From: Marinobacter sp. DY40_1A1
Lineage (GTDB): Bacteria > Pseudomonadota > Gammaproteobacteria > Pseudomonadales > Oleiphilaceae
Reading direction: 5' to 3'
Assembly (NCBI RefSeq): GCF_016597815.1
Contig: NZ_VCHA01000001.1
Location: 372,001-436,000 of the forward strand
DNA: 64,000 nt
The notes beneath the pieces are model-generated. The model ran no database searches. It saw nothing but the letters and a program-made list of their open reading frames with translations, and was not told the DNA's origin. This document shows, piece by piece, positions 28,941-39,777 of this stretch (position 1 is the first letter of the stretch; each line of letters starts with the position of its first letter). Both the position numbers and the translations under genes were made by a program.

Positions 28941-29996
28941 TTGTCTTTACTGGACTCATCCAATACGCCTGAGGTTTCAAAGCCGCCCGCTATCTTTCTG
29001 ATGGGCCCGACAGCCTCGGGTAAGACCGACTTGGCTATGGCGCTTTGTGATCAGTTGCCTTGCGACATTATCAGTGTTGACTCCGCTATGATCTACAGGG
29101 GGATGGATATAGGTACAGCCAAGCCCTCAGCGGAGGAGTTGGCCCGTGCCCCTCATCGGTTGATAGATATCTGTGATCCGGCCGACACCTACTCTGCTGC
29201 TGATTTTCGCAGGGATGCGCTGGTTGAAATGGATCGAATTTCTCGCGCGGGTCGTATACCCCTGCTGGTAGGCGGTACCATGATGTATTTCAAGGCGTTA
29301 TTGCATGGTATGTCAGGGCTGCCTTCTGCCAGTCCGCAACTTCGCAAAGCCCTTGAGGCTGAGGCAGAGCGGCTTGGATGGTCTGCGCTGCATGAAGAGC
29401 TGGAGGCCCGCGATCCGGTAGCCGCCAAACTGATTCATCCGAATAACCGGCAGCGCCTTTTGCGCGCCCTGGAAGTTATACGCCTGACTGGCAAGCCAAT
29501 TTCAGCTTTTTGGGAGGCCGACACCCGCCAGCAGTCACAACAGGATGCAAGTCGGGAAGGCATTGAGGATTACACCTACTATACTCAATGGCAGGCAGAC
29601 GAAACTTCATCGCTTCCGTATACTGTTACGCAGCTTGCCATGGCGCCCCCTGAGAGGGGTGTGCTTCACGACAGGATACAGAAGCGCTTCCTCAAGATGC
29701 TTGAGTTGGGGTTTCTGGATGAAGTTCGGGCCTTGATGGCCAGAGGTGATTTGCACCCGGAACTTCCTTCCATGCGCTGTGTCGGATACCGCCAGGCACT
29801 GAATTATCTGAGCGGTAGCGATGATTATGACGCATTTGTAAGCAAAGGCGTTGCGGCCACCCGGCAGTTGGCCAAACGGCAGCTTACATGGCTTCGAAAG
29901 TGGTCTGATTTGAATTGGCTGGACAGCGAAGACGGATTTATCGTTGAAGCAGCCTTGAAAACGGTGCGAGACCACACCACATTTAACACTCAATAA
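28941..29996 (+). CDS. miaA: tRNA dimethylallyltransferase
   Basis: Transfers a dimethylallyl group to A37 of tRNAs reading UNN codons; MiaB, encoded at the far end of this window, then methylthiolates the same base. The P-loop is GPTASGKTD near residue 26 and the [16 protein letters not shown] motif follows. A TTG at 28941 is chosen as start: GAGGG lies 7 nt upstream inside the end of mutL, and it gives a 17-residue lead-in like other MiaA proteins. An upstream in-frame GTG/ATG extension would overlap mutL by over 80 nt with atypical sequence. The mutL stop is 1 nt before the start. Confidence 0.94.
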   Translation: MSLLDSSNTPEVSKPPAIFLMGPTASGKTDLAMALCDQLPCDIISVDSAMIYRGMDIGTAKPSAEELARAPHRLIDICDPADTYSAADFRRDALVEMDRISRAGRIPLLVGGTMMYFKALLHGMSGLPSASPQLRKALEAEAERLGWSALHEELEARDPVAAKLIHPNNRQRLLRALEVIRLTGKPISAFWEADTRQQSQQDASREGIEDYTYYTQWQADETSSLPYTVTQLAMAPPERGVLHDRIQKRFLKMLELGFLDEVRALMARGDLHPELPSMRCVGYRQALNYLSGSDDYDAFVSKGVAATRQLAKRQLTWLRKWSDLNWLDSEDGFIVEAALKTVRDHTTFNTQ

Positions 29997-30032
29997 TGAC
30001 GATCTGCATTTACTAAAAACAGGAGAACACAC

Positions 30033-30284
30033 ATGTCAAAAGGGCACTCGTTACAAGACCCTTACCTCAATGCCTTACGCAAGGAACGCATTCCGGTTTC
30101 CATCTTTTTGGTTAACGGTATCAAACTGCAAGGGCAGGTAGAGTCTTTTGACCAATTTGTGATTTTGCTGAAAAATACTGTCAGCCAGATGGTCTACAAG
30201 CACGCGATTTCTACCGTTGTACCTGCCCGGAACGTTCGCCTTCCCCAGCAAAACCCAGCGGGAGAGGATGAAGCTGAAGACTGA
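30033..30284 (+). CDS. hfq: RNA chaperone Hfq
   Basis: Hexameric Sm-like protein that pairs small RNAs with mRNAs. It is 83 residues with the Sm1 segment ([27 protein letters not shown]) and the Sm2 [10 protein letters not shown] motif, then a short acidic C-terminal tail as in pseudomonads. AGGAG precedes the ATG. It follows miaA by 36 nt in the classic miaA-hfq-hflX cluster. Confidence 0.98.
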   Translation: MSKGHSLQDPYLNALRKERIPVSIFLVNGIKLQGQVESFDQFVILLKNTVSQMVYKHAISTVVPARNVRLPQQNPAGEDEAED

Positions 30285-30307
30285 TTTGTCCGGGTTTCCG
30301 GTGTTGC

Positions 30308-30362
30308 CACCCGCGTTCCTGACGAGCCTCTGGGTTCCGAGGGCCGCGGGTGTTTGTTTTTA
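30308..30362 (+). terminator. terminator or attenuator between hfq and hflX
   Basis: CACCCGCG (30308-30315) pairs with CGCGGGTG (30345-30352), and an inner CCTC/GAGG stem stacks within. A T-rich run (TTTGTTTTTAT) follows. It would let hfq be expressed above hflX. Confidence 0.6.
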
Positions 30363-30400
30363 TAATTCTGATAAACCGATACTAGCGGAGTTGATGCCCA

Positions 30401-31699
30401 TTGTTTGATCGCCCGGATGTAGGTGAGCGAGCGATACTCGTCCACATCGAATTTTCTTCTCATGACGGTAGTGAAGACCCCGAAGAATTCCGGGAGCTTG
30501 TGAGTTCTGCCGGAGTTGAAGCGGTTGGAATTGTAACCGGCACCCGTAAGCAGCCAAGCCCCAGGTTTTTTGTGGGAGAAGGCAAGCTTGAAGAAATTCG
30601 GGATGCAGTAACTCTGCATGAGGCCGACGTTGTGCTGTTCAACCACGCGCTCAGCCCCAGCCAGGAGCGAAATGTTGAGCGAGAACTCAAATGCCGGGTG
30701 CTGGATCGCACAGGTGTCATTCTTGATATTTTTGCCCAGCGCGCCCGTACCCACGAGGGTAAGCTGCAGGTAGAGTTGGCCCAGCTCGACCACATGTCAA
30801 CGCGACTGATCCGAGGCTGGACGCACCTTGAGCGCCAGGGTGGCGGAATTGGTCTTCGGGGTCCGGGGGAAACCCAGCTCGAAACCGACCGCAGACTATT
30901 GCGTGAACGAATGAAGTCCATCCACAAACGACTCGAAAAGGTTCGCAAACAGCGTAACCAGGGTCGGCGCGCTCGCAAGCGTGCTGATATTCCAACGGTG
31001 TCGTTGGTCGGCTACACCAACGCCGGCAAATCTACCCTTTTTAACCGGATTACCACATCGACCGTTTACGCTGCGGATAAGTTGTTCGCAACCCTCGATC
31101 CCACTATACGGCGATTGGAACTTCCTGATATCGGGCCGGTCGTAATGGCGGATACTGTAGGCTTTATCCGGCATTTGCCCCATAAGCTGGTTGAAGCATT
31201 CCGTGCGACTCTGGAAGAAACCACCGAAGCCACTATTTTGCTGCATATTGTTGATAGCCACGACAGTCGCCGCGATGAAAATATTGAGCAGGTAGAAACG
31301 GTGCTGGCGGAAATTGGTGCCGATGAGATACCTGTTCTGCAGGTATTCAATAAAATCGACTTGCTGGACGATTTTGTGCCGAGGGTTGAGCGCAATGAGG
31401 ACGGTGTGCCCGTGCGTGCATGGGTATCAGCGGTTACGGGTGAGGGCCTGGATGGTCTGTATGATGCCATTGTAGAGCGCCTGGCTGAAGATGTTGTTCA
31501 CCATTTTGTTTTGCTCGGGCCTGCCGATGGCAAGCTCAGGGCACTCTTGCACGAAGCTGGATCGGTGCTGAGTGAAGATCACCGCGAAACCGGGGAGACA
31601 GTACTTGAAATCCGGCTGCAACACCGGGACTGGAAGCAGCTGCTGAGCCGCGCAGGAATGAGTGAAGAAACGGTGCGCCTGGATGAAGGGCGCGCCTGA
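30401..31699 (+). CDS. hflX: ribosome rescue GTPase HflX
   Basis: Ribosome-associated GTPase that splits stalled ribosomes under stress. Of 432 residues the N-terminal HflX domain and basic coiled coil (about 1-190) precede the G domain with GYTNAGKST (G1), DTVGF (G3) and NKID (G4). Start codon is TTG at 30401, with GGAG 10 nt upstream; this gives an N-terminus (MFDRPDVGERAILVH) like pseudomonad HflX. hflK follows after about 80 nt. Confidence 0.96.
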   Translation: MFDRPDVGERAILVHIEFSSHDGSEDPEEFRELVSSAGVEAVGIVTGTRKQPSPRFFVGEGKLEEIRDAVTLHEADVVLFNHALSPSQERNVERELKCRVLDRTGVILDIFAQRARTHEGKLQVELAQLDHMSTRLIRGWTHLERQGGGIGLRGPGETQLETDRRLLRERMKSIHKRLEKVRKQRNQGRRARKRADIPTVSLVGYTNAGKSTLFNRITTSTVYAADKLFATLDPTIRRLELPDIGPVVMADTVGFIRHLPHKLVEAFRATLEETTEATILLHIVDSHDSRRDENIEQVETVLAEIGADEIPVLQVFNKIDLLDDFVPRVERNEDGVPVRAWVSAVTGEGLDGLYDAIVERLAEDVVHHFVLLGPADGKLRALLHEAGSVLSEDHRETGETVLEIRLQHRDWKQLLSRAGMSEETVRLDEGRA

Positions 31700-31780
31700 A
31701 ACCATTGCAGCTATTGCCGGGACGAAGATAAATCCCTAGTATTTGCAGCCATTCGATATCTTAGGAACTTGGAGAGCACT

Positions 31781-32965
31781 ATGGCCTGGAATGAACCGGG
31801 TGGAAACCGCAACGATAAAGACCCCTGGGGAACTGGTGGTCGTCGCGGCAATGATCAGGGGCCACCAGACCTCGATGAGGCGCTGAAGAAGGGTCTCGAC
31901 AAGCTGAATAAAATGCTGGGCGGCAAGGGCAAAAAGTCCGGTGGCGACAGCGGCAGCGGTGGTTCAGGCAACGGGGGCGGCTTTGGAGCCGTTCTTGCGC
32001 TGGCAGCCATTCTTGTTGTGGGTTATGTCGTGTTTCAGTCGTTCTATACGGTAAACGAACAGGAGCGCGCGGTGGTGTTGAGGTTTGGAGAATTCTCCAA
32101 AACCGAAAACCCTGGTCTGAGGTTCAAGGTGCCGTTGATTGATGATGTAACCAAGGTTCTGGTTACAAGCGTTAGAACCGCCCAGTCCAGTGGCCAGATG
32201 CTGACTCAGGATGAAAACCTGGTTACTGTTGATTTGCAGGTGCAGTATCGTGTTGGCGACGCCCGCGATTATGTATTGAACGTCCGTGATTCCAACCAGG
32301 CTTTGGCATTTGCGACAGACAGTGCGCTTCGCCACGAGGTGGGCAGTTCCTCTCTGGATGACGTGCTGACAGAAGGTCGTGCCGAATTGGCCGTGCGTGT
32401 TGAGCAGCGGCTGCAGGGCTTTTTGCAGGAATATGGCACCGGTCTTGAGATAGTTCGGGTTAACGTTGAAAGTACACAGCCGCCTGCAGCAGTGCAGGAC
32501 GCCTTCCGTGAAGTTCAGCGCGCCCGTGAAGATGAACAGCGTGTTAAGGAAGAAGCAGAAACATACCGCAACAAGGTTGTTCCTGAAGCCCGCGGTCAGG
32601 CTCAGCGTATGATTGAAGAGGCGAGTGCTTACAAGCAGGAAGTTATTGAGCGCGCTCGTGGTGAGACTGCACGTTTCCTCGAGTTGTTGGCTGTGTACCA
32701 GATGGCTCCAGAAGTTACTCGTGAGCGTATGTATCTGCAAACCCTGGAAACGGTGTTGTCCAATAGCAGCAAAATCCTTGTGGACACCGAAAGTAGCGGC
32801 AATATGATGTATTTACCGCTGGACCGCCTTACCCAGGGCGCGTCTTCAAGAAGTGGCAGCCAAACCTCTGGAAACGGCGGGCAGGCAGATATTCAGGCAG
32901 TCACTGACCAGGTGATTCAAGAACTGCGAACCAGGCAAGACACTAATACGCGGAGGAGCAGATAA
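31781..32965 (+). CDS. hflK: FtsH protease regulator HflK
   Basis: Band-7/SPFH inner-membrane protein that assembles with HflC into a large periplasmic cage around FtsH and modulates proteolysis of membrane proteins. Its 394 residues have a glycine-rich cytoplasmic N-terminus (about 1-65), one membrane helix (about 70-90), the SPFH domain and a long coiled coil rich in E/R/A. The ATG at 31781, with GGAG upstream, gives the family start MAWNEPGG. hflC begins 2 nt after the stop. Confidence 0.97.
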   Translation: MAWNEPGGNRNDKDPWGTGGRRGNDQGPPDLDEALKKGLDKLNKMLGGKGKKSGGDSGSGGSGNGGGFGAVLALAAILVVGYVVFQSFYTVNEQERAVVLRFGEFSKTENPGLRFKVPLIDDVTKVLVTSVRTAQSSGQMLTQDENLVTVDLQVQYRVGDARDYVLNVRDSNQALAFATDSALRHEVGSSSLDDVLTEGRAELAVRVEQRLQGFLQEYGTGLEIVRVNVESTQPPAAVQDAFREVQRAREDEQRVKEEAETYRNKVVPEARGQAQRMIEEASAYKQEVIERARGETARFLELLAVYQMAPEVTRERMYLQTLETVLSNSSKILVDTESSGNMMYLPLDRLTQGASSRSGSQTSGNGGQADIQAVTDQVIQELRTRQDTNTRRSR

Positions 32966-32967
32966 TC

Positions 32968-33843
32968 ATGGGACCTAAAAGTGTAGTGGGTCTTGCAGGC
33001 GCTCTTATCGTTGTCCTGCTGGTACTGTCGAGTGTTTTTATCATTCCGGAAACCCACCGTGGGGTTATGCTGAGGTTTGGTGAGTTGGTTGAGACCGACA
33101 TCAAAGCTGGCATTCACTTCAAGGTGCCGGTTATCGATCAGGTTCGGGAGTTTGATATCCGCGTGCTGACCATGGATCTGCCATCACGGCAGTATCTGAC
33201 GGTTGAAAAGAAGCCGCTGGATGTTACCTCCTACATCGCCTGGAAAATCCGCGACGTGGATCAGTTCTACCGGGCCACCGGTGGGGATGAGTTCCGTGCT
33301 CAATCGCTGTTGTTGTCCCGGGTGGATAATGGCCTGCGAGATGAGTTTGGTGTTCGCACCATGCATGAGGTGGTTTCAGGTCAGCGTGACCAGCTAATGC
33401 ATAACCTGCGTGACCGGGTTAACGAAACATCCGTTAAGGAATTCGGCATTGATGTGAAAGATATTCGTGTCAAGGCGATCGAGTTCCCGGGGCAGGTCAG
33501 TGAAAACGTTTATCGCCGGATGGCGACAGAGCGTGAGAAGCTGGCCCAGGAATTCCGTTCACGGGGACGTGAGTTGGCTGAAGGTATTCGCGCAGACGCA
33601 GACCGTCAGAAAACAGTTACTCTGGCAGAGGCATTTGCATCCGCTGAAGAAACCCGAGGTGAAGGAGACGGTGAGGCTGCACGAATCTACGCAGATGCAT
33701 ACGGCTCTAACCCTGAGTTCTACAGCTTCTATCGTAGTCTTCAGGCCTACCGGAATACCTTCTCCGGTAAAGACGACCTGATGGTTATTGATGCGAAAAG
33801 CGACTTCATGAGATTCCTGAAGGACTCAAAGGGCGGAAGCTAA
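32968..33843 (+). CDS. hflC: FtsH protease regulator HflC
   Basis: Partner of HflK in the HflKC-FtsH complex. Its 291 residues contain an N-terminal membrane helix (about 5-25), the SPFH domain with VMLRFGEL and a coiled coil ending in the EFYSFYRSLQAYRNTF segment typical of HflC. GGAGG precedes the ATG. A strong terminator follows the stop codon and closes the operon. Confidence 0.97.
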   Translation: MGPKSVVGLAGALIVVLLVLSSVFIIPETHRGVMLRFGELVETDIKAGIHFKVPVIDQVREFDIRVLTMDLPSRQYLTVEKKPLDVTSYIAWKIRDVDQFYRATGGDEFRAQSLLLSRVDNGLRDEFGVRTMHEVVSGQRDQLMHNLRDRVNETSVKEFGIDVKDIRVKAIEFPGQVSENVYRRMATEREKLAQEFRSRGRELAEGIRADADRQKTVTLAEAFASAEETRGEGDGEAARIYADAYGSNPEFYSFYRSLQAYRNTFSGKDDLMVIDAKSDFMRFLKDSKGGS

Positions 33844-33860
33844 GCCCCGCCTTCAGACCG

Positions 33861-33895
33861 AAAAACCGGAATGCCCAGGTATTCCGGTTTTTTTG
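33861..33895 (+). terminator. intrinsic terminator after hflC
   Basis: AAAAACCGGAAT (33861-33872) pairs perfectly with ATTCCGGTTTTT (33881-33892) across an 8-nt loop, and the T-run continues to 33894. It ends the hfq-hflX-hflKC unit. Confidence 0.9.
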
Positions 33896-34022
33896 TGTCT
33901 GCCAACAGTGTAAAATCCCTCAGGTTTTGGTTCGGGTTTTTCTGGCCTGAATGTCACCTTAAAAACCTGCGCGCTTATTCTGTATTAAATACAGGGGTGT
34001 GCGGGATGGACAACGGAATCTC

Positions 34023-35204
34023 ATGACAGTATCTGATCGCTGGTTACTGCCGGACGGAGTGGAGGATATCTTGCCGCCACTGGCCGGACAGATAGAATCC
34101 CTGCGCCGGGATGTAATGGATACCTGCCAGCGTTGGGGCTACCAACTGGTAATCCCACCGCTTATTGAATACGTCGAATCCCTGCTTACCGGAACCGGAC
34201 ACGATCTGGAGCTGCAAACCTTCAAGCTGACTGATCAGCTGACAGGACGCATGATGGGTGTTCGGGCCGATATGACTCCCCAGGCGGCGCGCATCGACGC
34301 CCATACTCTGGGGCAGGAAGGGATCACACGCCTGTGTTATGCCGGGCATGTGCTGCATACCCGTCCCAAACATATGCTCGCCAGCCGCACGCCTATTCAA
34401 GCTGGCTGCGAGTTATTCGGTAGCGCCTCTGAATCTGCGGATCTGGAAGTCATCAGCCTGATGCTCGAAGCGCTTCGGGTTGCCGGATTGTCCCGAGTTC
34501 ACCTGGATTTGGCTCATGTTGCGATCTACGAAAGCCTGATAGGTGAAGCCGAGTTCGATCGCACCACAAGTGCAGCGGTTTTCGACGCCATGGGCCGTAA
34601 GTCGGTACCGGAGTTAGACCGACTTCTGGGTGACTGCCCGGAGGGCTCTGCCGGCGCCCGCCTTCGGGAGCTTGCTCGTGTCAGTGGTGGTGCAGAAGCA
34701 TTAACAGAAGCACACAGAATCCTCAGCGGTGCTTCTGATAACCTGAACGCTGCGCTGGAACAATTGGGGCGCGTAGCTGAGATGCTCCAGAGAGACTTTC
34801 CGGAAGTCAGCTTCGGGTTCGATTTCTGTGAGTTGCGTGGCTATAACTATCACACGGGTTTGGTGTTCGCAGCCTACGTGCCGGGTCACGGTGACTCTAT
34901 TGGCAAGGGTGGCCGATACGATGCCATTGGCAGTGATTTTGGGCGCGCTCGTCCCGCCACTGGCTTCAGCCTTGATATAAGGGCTCTGGTGTCATTGGGT
35001 ACGCGCCCGATCAATCACCGGAAAGCCGTATGGGCGCCTGCAGAAGAAGACTCAGAGTTGGAGCAGGCGATATCGGAACTGCGCAAAACAGATACCGTCA
35101 TCCGGGCACTGCCGGAAGACACAAAGGCAGATCCCTCTACCCGGGGATGTGACCGGAAGCTGGTAAAACAGGGTGATCGTTGGGTCGTACAGGGGCTGGG
35201 TTGA
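34023..35204 (+). CDS. hisZ: ATP phosphoribosyltransferase regulatory subunit
   Basis: A histidyl-tRNA-synthetase paralogue without aminoacylation activity that pairs with short-form HisG in the first step of histidine synthesis. Its 393 residues retain the class II core (VRADMTPQAARI motif 2-like region, GFDFCELRGYNYHTGLVF) but lack the HisRS anticodon-binding domain. Its presence implies a short HisG elsewhere in the genome. The ATG at 34023 is preferred over an upstream GTG because the protein then starts like pseudomonad HisZ. purA follows after 87 nt. Confidence 0.95.
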   Translation: MTVSDRWLLPDGVEDILPPLAGQIESLRRDVMDTCQRWGYQLVIPPLIEYVESLLTGTGHDLELQTFKLTDQLTGRMMGVRADMTPQAARIDAHTLGQEGITRLCYAGHVLHTRPKHMLASRTPIQAGCELFGSASESADLEVISLMLEALRVAGLSRVHLDLAHVAIYESLIGEAEFDRTTSAAVFDAMGRKSVPELDRLLGDCPEGSAGARLRELARVSGGAEALTEAHRILSGASDNLNAALEQLGRVAEMLQRDFPEVSFGFDFCELRGYNYHTGLVFAAYVPGHGDSIGKGGRYDAIGSDFGRARPATGFSLDIRALVSLGTRPINHRKAVWAPAEEDSELEQAISELRKTDTVIRALPEDTKADPSTRGCDRKLVKQGDRWVVQGLG

Positions 35205-35282
35205 TCCCGGCAGGCTGCTACGAACACATGAAGGTACATTTGCCAAATTTGCAAGACGCACGCCTTATCGTGTGCGCATTGA

Positions 35283-36587
<1,305 letters not shown>

Positions 36588-36603
36588 GTGGTAAGAGATT
36601 GAG

Positions 36604-36640
36604 AAAAACCGCCCTGCCTTGATTGGTACGGCGGTTTTTT
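36604..36640. terminator. bidirectional terminator between purA and cmoB
   Basis: AAAAACCGCC (36604-36613) pairs with GGCGGTTTTT (36630-36639) around a 16-nt loop that can itself form TGCC/GGTA pairs. A-run and T-run flank both sides, so it serves both convergent genes. Confidence 0.9.
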
Positions 36641-36644
36641 ATTA

Positions 36645-37637
36645 TCAGGGTTTCTCGGCAACAATGGTGGCGCGCTTGGGGCCGGGGTAGCCTTCAATGG
36701 TTTTCGTGGGGTCTTCCGGATCGAGAAAATCCTGAAGGGAATTGAAACGCATCCAGTCTGTGCTTCTTTGTTCATCCGTGGTGGTTTCAGATAAGTCCAC
36801 AACCCGGGCGTTGCGAAAGCCGGCCCGGTCCAGCCACCTGAGCAGGGTGTCGCAGCTGGGCAAAAACCACACGTTGCGCATCTGCCCATAGCGGTCTTCC
36901 GGCATCAGGCTATAGCCTTCTGGCCCATCCACAACCAGGGTTTCCAGTACCAGTTCACCACCCTGGCGCAGCGTGCCTTTGAGCTCCAGAAGATGGTCGA
37001 GAGGCGACCGACGGTGGTAGAGAACACCCATGGAGAAGGTGGTGTCGAAGCTTTCAAGCCCTTCTGGCAGATCTTCCAGGCGTATGGGAAGCAGATCTAT
37101 AGGCGCTTCGCCCACATAGCGCTTCACGCTGAGGAACTGGAACATGAACAGAAGGCCGGGATCGATACCGATTACCCGCTTTGCACCTTCACCCAGCATG
37201 CGCCAGCAGTGATAGCCTGAGCCGCAGCCAACATCGAGAATGCGCCGCCCGGAAAGGTCTGAAATATAGGGTGAAACCCTGTCCCACTTCCAGTCAGAGC
37301 GCCATTCGGTGTCGATATGAGTGCCGAAGAAGTCGAACGGCCCTTTGCGCCAGGGCATAAGGCCCCGCAGCCCGTTTTCCAGTGCCTGCTGCTGGCCTGA
37401 ATCCAGGCTCGCCGGGGACGCGATCTTTATCGCAGAAGCGTTGAGCTCCGAGGTTGTGCCGGGAACATCAGGAAGGCTGTTCATCGCTGACTGCCAGCGT
37501 CCCAGATCACCGTGGGGGGAATCGTCAAAACGTTGTGCCAGCTGAGATTTGATGATCTCTGCCCAGTTGCCTTCACCTGTGTTTTCGAGCTCTGAAAGTA
37601 GCGGCCCGAAATAGCTGCGCCAGTCAAAATGCGCCAT
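36645..37637 (-). CDS. cmoB: tRNA U34 carboxymethyltransferase
   Basis: Uses carboxy-S-adenosylmethionine, made by CmoA, to form cmo5U34 in tRNAs, widening wobble decoding. Its 330 residues have the N-terminal helical region, then a Rossmann methyltransferase with ILDVGCGSGYHCWRM and the family stretch PFDFFGTHIDTEWRSDWKW before it. It lies 24 nt downstream of cmoA on the same strand, in one operon. Confidence 0.96.
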   Translation of the reverse strand: MAHFDWRSYFGPLLSELENTGEGNWAEIIKSQLAQRFDDSPHGDLGRWQSAMNSLPDVPGTTSELNASAIKIASPASLDSGQQQALENGLRGLMPWRKGPFDFFGTHIDTEWRSDWKWDRVSPYISDLSGRRILDVGCGSGYHCWRMLGEGAKRVIGIDPGLLFMFQFLSVKRYVGEAPIDLLPIRLEDLPEGLESFDTTFSMGVLYHRRSPLDHLLELKGTLRQGGELVLETLVVDGPEGYSLMPEDRYGQMRNVWFLPSCDTLLRWLDRAGFRNARVVDLSETTTDEQRSTDWMRFNSLQDFLDPEDPTKTIEGYPGPKRATIVAEKP

Positions 37638-37661
37638 GATCTGTCTGCCCTGCGAGTTTGT

Positions 37662-38417
37662 TCAGTCGGCCTTGATGGCCAGCATGGATACGAAGTTAAA
37701 GCACTGGTACCAAACCAGCACGCGATCAAAACCGGACTCCTTCAGGCGCTGCGTGTGGGCGCTTAGTGTTTCCGGGATCAAAACCTGTTCAATAGCGCTG
37801 CGCTTTTGACTGATTTCCAGGTCGGAGTAGCCGTTGGCGCGCTTGAACTCGTGGTGCAGGCGGGTTTGCGTGTCTTGTTCGTCTTCTGATTCAAAGCGGA
37901 TTTTTTCCGAGAGAATCAGTACGCCGCCGGGCCTCGTGGCCTTTGCGATGCGGCTTAGCAGGGCGCTGCGCTCTTCGGGGGGGACGAATTGCAGCGTGAA
38001 GTTCAGCGTTGTAACAGAGGCATCTGACAGCTCGGTGTCCTGAATGTTTTCGCAGCGCAGGCTAACAGGCAGTGAGTGATCGTCGAGCGCGATGTAGTGC
38101 TCGCAGCGCTCGATCATGGCCGCGGAATTATCAATACCCACCAGAGTGCAGTCGCCAAAAGGGATGCCGTGGCGCATGGCCAGTGTTGAGGCGCCAAGGG
38201 AGCAGCCCAGGTCATAACAGTTGGAGCCTGCTTGAGCGTACTGCTCGGTAATGACTTCGATCATGGGGATAATGGTGGTGTAGCCAGGTACAGAGCGCCG
38301 AATCATATCCGGGAAAACACGGGCTACCGCCGCATCGAAACGAAAATCCTCCGGCTGCCGTTCTGTTGCGAACAGGCGGTCCGTGAGGGTTTCTGTTGGT
38401 CGGTCAGACTTACTCAT
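37662..38417 (-). CDS. cmoA: carboxy-S-adenosyl-L-methionine synthase
   Basis: Converts SAM and prephenate to carboxy-SAM for CmoB. Its 251 residues have the SAM-binding motif YDLGCSLGAST and the NFTLQFVPPEER stretch. The ATG at 38417 is chosen because GGAGG lies 6 nt upstream and the start (MSKSDRPTETLTDRLF) matches the family; the reading frame is open further upstream, but that part is the antisense of a neighbouring gene's frame. It overlaps the end of the upstream small membrane-protein gene by 8 nt. Confidence 0.96.
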   Translation of the reverse strand: MSKSDRPTETLTDRLFATERQPEDFRFDAAVARVFPDMIRRSVPGYTTIIPMIEVITEQYAQAGSNCYDLGCSLGASTLAMRHGIPFGDCTLVGIDNSAAMIERCEHYIALDDHSLPVSLRCENIQDTELSDASVTTLNFTLQFVPPEERSALLSRIAKATRPGGVLILSEKIRFESEDEQDTQTRLHHEFKRANGYSDLEISQKRSAIEQVLIPETLSAHTQRLKESGFDRVLVWYQCFNFVSMLAIKAD

Positions 38418-38745
38418 TGCCCGCCTCCAGGGCTGGGCGGGAGCAGCGCACGCCGCGTTTCTTGTAATCCACAAGGATGCCCCGGAAAGCTGGATCAGTG
38501 TCGGCCGCGATAGCCATGTAGCCATTCTCGCAAACTGCGTGGAGTTCCGAGGATTTCGGAGACATGCGGAAAGTTTCGCCTGGTTTGACATGAATCGCCT
38601 GGAATTCCCCCAGCGGCACATGATCCTTGTTGTCGGAATGGGTAATTTTTCCGGTCAGTTCCAGTACCAATACGGTGCCGACAATGGCGATCAGGGCGGT
38701 CACGAAAAGACTGCGGATACTGTAGTTGGCCTCGTTCTGGCTCAT
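38410..38745 (-). CDS. small single-pass membrane protein of unknown function, cmoA operon
   Basis: A 111-residue protein with one hydrophobic helix (about 12-31) and a soluble, presumably periplasmic, domain that has two cysteines (C72 and C100) which could form a disulfide. GAGGTAGG lies just before the ATG. I recognise no family. The stop region overlaps the cmoA start by 8 nt, so it is probably translated with cmoA-cmoB, though no tRNA-related motif is visible. Confidence 0.75.
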   Translation of the reverse strand: MSQNEANYSIRSLFVTALIAIVGTVLVLELTGKITHSDNKDHVPLGEFQAIHVKPGETFRMSPKSSELHAVCENGYMAIAADTDPAFRGILVDYKKRGVRCSRPALEAGNE

Positions 38746-38775
38746 GCCTACCTCATTTTTAATGTGAGTGAGCGG

Positions 38776-39777
38776 TCAATATTGACCGGGGAGTGTAATG
38801 GAGGGCGCCTGCAGTGCTCCCAACTGTTCTCTCAAGGACAAGATCTGATCTGACCAGAACCTGGGCTGGCCAAACCAGGGGAAAAAGCGTGGAAATGCAG
38901 GGTCATCCCAGCGTTTCGCAAGCCAGGCGCAGTGGCTGATCTGGCGATAGCACCGCAAAGGCTCAACAAGGTGTCGTTCCCGCCGATTGAAATCGCGGAA
39001 GGTTTCATAGCCTTCCAGTAATTCGCCCAACTGGGCACCGCGCTCGTGATCGTCGCCGTTCAGGAGCAGCCACATATCCTGCATGGCGGGCCCGGAGCGA
39101 CAGTCGTCCAGATCCACAAACAGCATCTGCTCGTCCCTGCACAATATGTTTCCGGCGTGGCAATCGCCGTGCAGGCGAACACTTTCAACCTCACCGGCAT
39201 CTTCAATACGGGCGCGGCAGTATGTCAACAGGTCTGGAATCAGGCTGTCCCATGCGGGCCTGAGGTCTTTCGGGATCCAGTCTCCTTCCAGCAAAAGTTG
39301 GTTGCTTGTCTCAATGCCTTCCATGGGCGATAAGGCCACACGATGACGAAAGGGCTTGAGGGCACCAATGTTGTGGATCTGTCCCAGCCACTGACCCAAC
39401 CTGTAGAGAGTGTCAGTAACGCTGGTGTCTGGTGCTTGCCCTCCCCGCTGGTTAAATGCGGCGAACATGAAGTCACCATGTTTGCCGAGAGTGTCACCGG
39501 AAGGCATCACCAGTGGCGCCACAACGGGAATATCGGCGGCCAGCAGCTCACGGGTGTATTCATGTTCTTCCCGCACTTGCTCTTCTGTCCAGCGTCCGGG
39601 GCGATAGAACTTGGCGATTACCGGGGCGCCTTCGTCCAACCCCACCTGGTACACCCGGTTTTCATAGCTGTTCAGGGCAAACAGTCGACCACTTACCGCA
39701 AAACCGGCATCTTCCATTGCATCCAGAATCGCATCCGGGGTCAGGGCTTCGTATGGATGGGCTGAAACGTTCATCAT
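38776..39777 (-). CDS. srkA: stress response serine/threonine kinase SrkA (YihE-like)
   Basis: Cytosolic kinase of the aminoglycoside-phosphotransferase fold; the E. coli homologue protects cells from stress-induced death. About 333 residues from the chosen start. Catalytic loop LHGDCHAGNIL (HGDxHxxN) and metal-binding VDLDDC are present, with the ATP-lysine region VIAKFYRPGRW upstream. Start is set at 39777 (MMNVSAHPYEAL), matching family N-termini; longer frames reach 39912 but look non-coding. Divergent from the FAD oxidoreductase. Confidence 0.93.
   Translation of the reverse strand: MMNVSAHPYEALTPDAILDAMEDAGFAVSGRLFALNSYENRVYQVGLDEGAPVIAKFYRPGRWTEEQVREEHEYTRELLAADIPVVAPLVMPSGDTLGKHGDFMFAAFNQRGGQAPDTSVTDTLYRLGQWLGQIHNIGALKPFRHRVALSPMEGIETSNQLLLEGDWIPKDLRPAWDSLIPDLLTYCRARIEDAGEVESVRLHGDCHAGNILCRDEQMLFVDLDDCRSGPAMQDMWLLLNGDDHERGAQLGELLEGYETFRDFNRRERHLVEPLRCYRQISHCAWLAKRWDDPAFPRFFPWFGQPRFWSDQILSLREQLGALQAPSITLPGQY

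Noticed and set aside
33980..33994. CTGTATTAAATACAG palindrome upstream of hisZ, resembling a LexA box
   Set aside because: LexA boxes of this group are CTGT-N8-ACAG; here the spacing is 7, and hisZ is not an SOS gene.
38418..38621. N-terminal extension of cmoA
   Set aside because: It lies within the upstream small membrane-protein gene in another frame, and the ATG at 38417 has a strong Shine-Dalgarno.
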